The notes under the pieces were generated by a model. The model was not told the origin of the DNA. It did not search any database and was given only the letters and a program-made list of their open reading frames with translations. From contig NZ_JASSUA010000001.1 in NCBI RefSeq assembly GCF_030227115.1, forward strand, positions 1,116,001-1,180,000: a DNA stretch of 64,000 bases, written 5' to 3'. Shown here piece after piece: positions 61,033 through 64,000 of this stretch. A program made the translations under genes and the position numbers. This DNA is from Marinobacter sp. SS13-12. GTDB lineage: Bacteria > Pseudomonadota > Gammaproteobacteria > Pseudomonadales > Oleiphilaceae. Every line of letters begins with the position of its first letter. The first letter of the stretch is position 1.

Positions 61033-62379
61033 TCAGTCCCGTATCAGCTTCTCCAGATAATGAATGGTGAAGTCTACCTGTTTGAAACCGCCATCGCGTA
61101 CCAGTTTCCGGTGCAGCGCCTGATTGGTCTTGATGCCCTCGACAAGCAGTTCGTCCAGCGCGTTCTTCATGCGGCGACGGGCAATTTCCCGATCATCGCC
61201 CCAGGTGATCAGTTTGGCCACCATGGAGTCGTAGAAGGGTGGCACGGTGTAGCCGCTGTACAGGTGCGAATCTACCCGGATGCCGTTGCCCCCGGGGGCA
61301 TGGAAGTGCTTGACCGTGCCCGGGCTGGGCACGAAGGTTTTCGGATCCTCGGCATTGATACGGCATTCCAGTGCGTGGCCGGAAATCTTGATGTCGTCCT
61401 GGGTGTATTGCAGGGGCAGGCCACTGGCAATGCGCAGCTGCTCGCGAACAATGTCCACGCCAGTCACCATCTCCGACACCGGATGCTCCACCTGTACCCG
61501 GGTGTTCATCTCGATGAAGTAGAAGGCGCCGTCCTGATACAGGAACTCGAACGTGCCGGCCCCCACATAGCCGATTTTCTTGCAGGCATCGACGCAGGCC
61601 TTCAGTGTTATTTCCCGTGCTTCCGGGTCGATGTTCGGTGCGGGTGCTTCTTCCAGTACTTTCTGGTGCCGGCGCTGCATGGAGCAGTCCCGGTCGCCCA
61701 GGTGAATCACGTTGCCATGGGTGTCCGCCAGAACCTGGACCTCCACATGGCGGGGGCGTTCCAGGTATTTCTCGAGGTAAACCGTGGCATCGCCAAAGGT
61801 GTTCTTTGCCTCGCTCTGGGTGATCTGCACGCTTTTCAGCAGCGCTGCCTCGGAATGAACCACCTGCATGCCACGGCCGCCGCCACCGGAGGCTGCCTTG
61901 ATGATCACCGGGTAGCCGATTCTCCTGGCCACTTCCAGAGTGCGCTCGTCATCGTCGGTGATCGGACCATCAGAGCCCGGAACAGTGGGAACACCGGCTT
62001 CGATCATGGAATTGATGGCCGAGACCTTGTTACCCATCAGGCGAATGGTTTCAGCCCTGGGGCCGATAAAGCGAAAGCCGCTTTTTTCCACCTGTTCGGC
62101 GAAATCGGCGTTTTCCGCAAGAAAGCCATAGCCGGGATGAATACCGACGGAATCCGTCACTTCCGCTGCGCTGATGATCGCGGGGATGTTCAGGTAGCTT
62201 TCAGTAGCGCTGTTGGGGCCGATACAGACAGATTCATCCGCCAGGCGCACATGCATCAGCTCGCGGTCAATCTGCGAATGGACGGCCACGGTCTTGATGC
62301 CCAGCTCCTTGCAGGCTCGCAGGATGCGCAGGGCGATCTCGCCGCGGTTTGCGATCAGAACTTTTTCTAACATAGCCAT
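61033..62379 (-). CDS. accC: Biotin carboxylase (acetyl-CoA carboxylase subunit)
   Basis: This ATP-grasp enzyme carboxylates the biotin carried by AccB, for fatty acid synthesis. The 448-residue protein has [20 protein letters not shown] at the N-terminus, the glycine-rich [20 protein letters not shown] loop, and [15 protein letters not shown]. The reading from 62379 gives MAMLEKV; ATG two codons later (62373) gives the MLEKV start usual in the family. GGTGA favours the first. It is 16 bp after accB in the accB-accC operon. Confidence 0.98.
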   Translation of the reverse strand: MAMLEKVLIANRGEIALRILRACKELGIKTVAVHSQIDRELMHVRLADESVCIGPNSATESYLNIPAIISAAEVTDSVGIHPGYGFLAENADFAEQVEKSGFRFIGPRAETIRLMGNKVSAINSMIEAGVPTVPGSDGPITDDDERTLEVARRIGYPVIIKAASGGGGRGMQVVHSEAALLKSVQITQSEAKNTFGDATVYLEKYLERPRHVEVQVLADTHGNVIHLGDRDCSMQRRHQKVLEEAPAPNIDPEAREITLKACVDACKKIGYVGAGTFEFLYQDGAFYFIEMNTRVQVEHPVSEMVTGVDIVREQLRIASGLPLQYTQDDIKISGHALECRINAEDPKTFVPSPGTVKHFHAPGGNGIRVDSHLYSGYTVPPFYDSMVAKLITWGDDREIARRRMKNALDELLVEGIKTNQALHRKLVRDGGFKQVDFTIHYLEKLIRD

Positions 62380-62395
62380 GAGGGTATCACCGGGT

Positions 62396-62857
62396 TCAGG
62401 AAATGATGATCAGTGGCTGGTCGAATTCGACCGGCTGCCCGTTCTCTACCAGGATCTCGGCGATGGTACCGCTCTTGTCCGCCTCGATCTGGTTCATCAT
62501 CTTCATGGCTTCCACAATGCACACCACGTCACCGGCCTTAACCGACTGCCCGACTTCCACGAACGACTTGGCCGTGGGCGAGGGCGAGCGGTAGAAAGTG
62601 CCCACCATCGGTGACTTCACGGCATGGCCGGTGGGTTCCGCAGGTTTGGCCGGCTCATCGGCAGCCTGTGTGGACTGCTGCGGGTATGACCCGGGCTGGG
62701 GTGCCGGAGACGGATACTGAGCCATGTACTGCGGCGCAGGCAATTGTTCACGACGGCGAGAAATGCGAACGGAATCATCACCCTCGTGAATTTCCAGCTC
62801 CTCGACGTCGGATTCCTCCAGCAGCTCTATAAGTTTCTTGATCTTGCGAATGTCCAT
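62396..62857 (-). CDS. accB: Biotin carboxyl carrier protein
   Basis: A 153-residue carrier protein of acetyl-CoA carboxylase. The N-terminal part, [20 protein letters not shown], is typical; a Pro/Gln/Ala-rich linker follows; the biotinyl domain ends the protein, with the biotinylated Lys in [16 protein letters not shown]. It is the first gene of accBC and follows aroQ by 27 bp, the usual arrangement. Confidence 0.98.
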   Translation of the reverse strand: MDIRKIKKLIELLEESDVEELEIHEGDDSVRISRRREQLPAPQYMAQYPSPAPQPGSYPQQSTQAADEPAKPAEPTGHAVKSPMVGTFYRSPSPTAKSFVEVGQSVKAGDVVCIVEAMKMMNQIEADKSGTIAEILVENGQPVEFDQPLIIIS

Positions 62858-62884
62858 AGTCAGTCCGATCCCGTTTAATCAGTT

Positions 62885-63325
62885 CTATCGATGAATTCGT
62901 TGCAGGGCCGCTTTGAGTGCGAGGTCGTACCCATGGCTGCCCAGCCCGCAGATAACGCCTTCGGCGATATCAGAAAAATAGGAGTGATGGCGGAACGCTT
63001 CCCGCGCATGCACGTTGGAAATATGTACCTCAATAAACGGAATGCCTGATGCCAGCATGGCATCCCGCAGTGCAACACTGGTGTGAGTGAATGCCGCCGG
63101 GTTGAAAATGATGAAATCCACCCCTTCTGATCTTGCTTCATGGATCCGCTCAATCAGTTCATATTCCGCGTTTGACTGTAAATGTAGCAGGTGATGACCA
63201 CTTTCGGCGGCTTTCCGGTGCAATCGTTCATCAATGTCGGACAAAGTCTCATAGCCATAGACCTCCGGCTCGCGGGTTCCGAGCATGTTCAGGTTGGGTC
63301 CATGGAGGACGAGTATGGTCGCCAT
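62885..63325 (-). CDS. aroQ: Type II 3-dehydroquinate dehydratase
   Basis: This enzyme dehydrates 3-dehydroquinate to 3-dehydroshikimate in the shikimate pathway. The 146-residue protein has the family's [17 protein letters not shown] start with the catalytic Tyr of the flexible lid, [20 protein letters not shown], and [20 protein letters not shown]. Standard length and position, upstream of accB. The promoter must lie in the 372-bp gap to its right. Confidence 0.98.
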   Translation of the reverse strand: MATILVLHGPNLNMLGTREPEVYGYETLSDIDERLHRKAAESGHHLLHLQSNAEYELIERIHEARSEGVDFIIFNPAAFTHTSVALRDAMLASGIPFIEVHISNVHAREAFRHHSYFSDIAEGVICGLGSHGYDLALKAALQRIHR

Positions 63326-63416
63326 GATTGCATCTGCCTTGCTGACTTATTTACAGGATCGCCGACTTTAGCGACATTTTTCCCCAATAGTGCGTGCTTG
63401 AGGCCTTCAGATCAAC

Positions 63417-63448
63417 ACTTTTTGACATTCAGGTTTGTGTCAAAAAGT
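63417..63448. other. 11-bp inverted repeat upstream of aroQ
   Basis: ACTTTTTGACA and TGTCAAAAAGT are separated by ten bases. The left arm contains TTGACA, and AAGTAT follows after 17 bases, which could serve as a promoter, so the dyad may be an operator. It lies in the 63326-63697 gap, in which I see no gene, between aroQ and the ISL3-like frame. It could serve either gene. Confidence 0.4.
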
Positions 63449-63697
63449 ATCCCGGCACCAGGAGCGCCTTGTTACCCGATAACCCGCCTATTGTCGGGAA
63501 CGATGGGAAAGAGCGCTATAAGACGTTGGTTTCATGTTCGGTTTTTGCCGTATGCGAACAAATCCGATGTCATACCGGCCCGGTACCCCGGATTTACTCC
63601 CTAAGTTCAACTGGATCAAGGCGATGGTGGTCTGTCGATACTTGGCAATGCGAGACAGACTGGCGGTCTCAAAGACCTGCAAGTCCAGGGAGGAATC

Positions 63698-64000
63698 ATG
63701 CGAGATACCGAGATTTGCCGAAAACTGTTGCAATTGGAGGAGCCGTGGACCGTTGACCGGGTCAAAGTCGACGTTCAGGCGAGGGAGCTTCATGCCTATC
63801 TGGTGGCTGGTAAATCCTGGTTCGGCCGGCCCTCCCTTGTCCGCCCCAAAATGCGTTGGCGCCATGCCAATGTTGGCGCTTTCAAGACCTTCATTCACGC
63901 AACGCTACCGGACAACCGGGAGCAACAGCAGGGGCCCTCTTTTCTGGGGCAGGTGGATCGCGACTTTACCCACGGTCTGGCCCAGCGTGTGGTCGAGTGC
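63698..64000 (+). CDS. ISL3-transposase-like N-terminal domain protein, partial
   Basis: The frame starts at ATG with GGGAGGA upstream and stays open to the edge (101 residues visible). The arrangement EEPWTVDRVKVDVQARELHA, then RWRHANVGAFKTFIHATLP, matches the N-terminal region of ISL3-family transposases (LxxPWxVxxVxxD; WRHLDxxxFxTxLHARVP). The CxxC zinc-finger cysteines that normally lie between and after these segments are absent: GKSWFGRPSLVRPK and DNREQQQGPS take their place. So this is either a decayed or a domesticated relative, or a distinct family. The rest is outside the window. Confidence 0.6.
   Translation, partial: MRDTEICRKLLQLEEPWTVDRVKVDVQARELHAYLVAGKSWFGRPSLVRPKMRWRHANVGAFKTFIHATLPDNREQQQGPSFLGQVDRDFTHGLAQRVVEC

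Noticed and set aside
61021..62370. Long open frame on the plus strand opposite accC (similar ones oppose dctP, aceA, purH and fruB)
   Set aside because: The minus-strand protein is a clear housekeeping enzyme. GC-rich codons with few stops in antisense explain the openness, and the antisense translations resemble no family.

Overview
The window looks like a chromosomal segment of a marine gammaproteobacterium. The most likely genus is Marinobacter or a close relative. This is an inference from family-level resemblance of the proteins and from the order aroQ-accB-accC-prmA-(DUF3426)-dusB-fis-purH-purD, a layout familiar from Pseudomonas-like gammaproteobacteria. Other Pseudomonas-like traits are a three-gene fruBKA phosphotransferase operon with a fused EIIA-HPr-EI protein, and a roughly 530-residue isocitrate lyase with a KQCGH active-site motif. 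There are no rRNA or tRNA genes, CRISPR arrays, phages or complete insertion sequences. The only hint of a mobile element is an ISL3-transposase-like reading frame that runs off the right edge.

Layout. 1-2.4 kb: TRAP transporter dctP-dctQ-dctM (dctM cut by the left edge). 2.5-6.1 kb: a radical SAM enzyme behind a textbook LexA box, a small helical protein, a GH84-type glycosidase and a SIMPL-domain protein. 6.2-12.9 kb: the fructose PTS operon fruB-fruK-fruA with its divergent LacI-type repressor, followed by a macro-domain gene and a DMT exporter. 14.4-22.8 kb: ChaN-like lipoprotein, SulP transporter, an unknown beta-barrel candidate, a CASTOR/POLLUX-type channel, and a DUF1538 / PII-like / CBS-domain operon. 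23-24.6 kb: aceA with a double terminator.

24.7-30 kb is the most unusual block. It holds a secreted Ser-Asp-Asn repeat protein, two small secreted Asn/Gln-rich proteins and a periplasmic C39-type peptidase, all behind a near-perfect sigma-54 promoter. Converging on them are an outer-membrane beta-barrel protein and an enhancer-binding-protein homologue with a degenerate GAFTGA loop and Walker B. All three secreted proteins end in the same Q-x-x-G-N-x-x-V-x-Q-type motif. The two small ones carry a double-glycine-like PLSxxELAD..G motif just after the Sec signal peptide. I read this as a functional-amyloid or surface-fibre system related in logic, not in detailed sequence, to Fap. It is the best candidate here for an undescribed system.

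30-42.9 kb: hotdog thioesterase, M48 peptidase, DUF898 membrane protein, SLC13-type transporter, a split ovothiol-type pair (EgtB/OvoA-like iron enzyme plus a separate methyltransferase), a stand-alone Hen1-type RNA methyltransferase coupled to a Kef-type antiporter, a lipoprotein hydrolase and a Fur-boxed TonB receptor. 43-54.1 kb: a two-component system followed by two binding proteins, a branched-chain-type ABC transporter, a zinc alcohol dehydrogenase and a thioesterase. Two tandem dyads and a sigma-54 promoter lie between regulator and transporter in classic NtrC geometry. 54.2-63.3 kb: housekeeping genes on the minus strand, including a perfect 33-bp inverted repeat between purH and purD.
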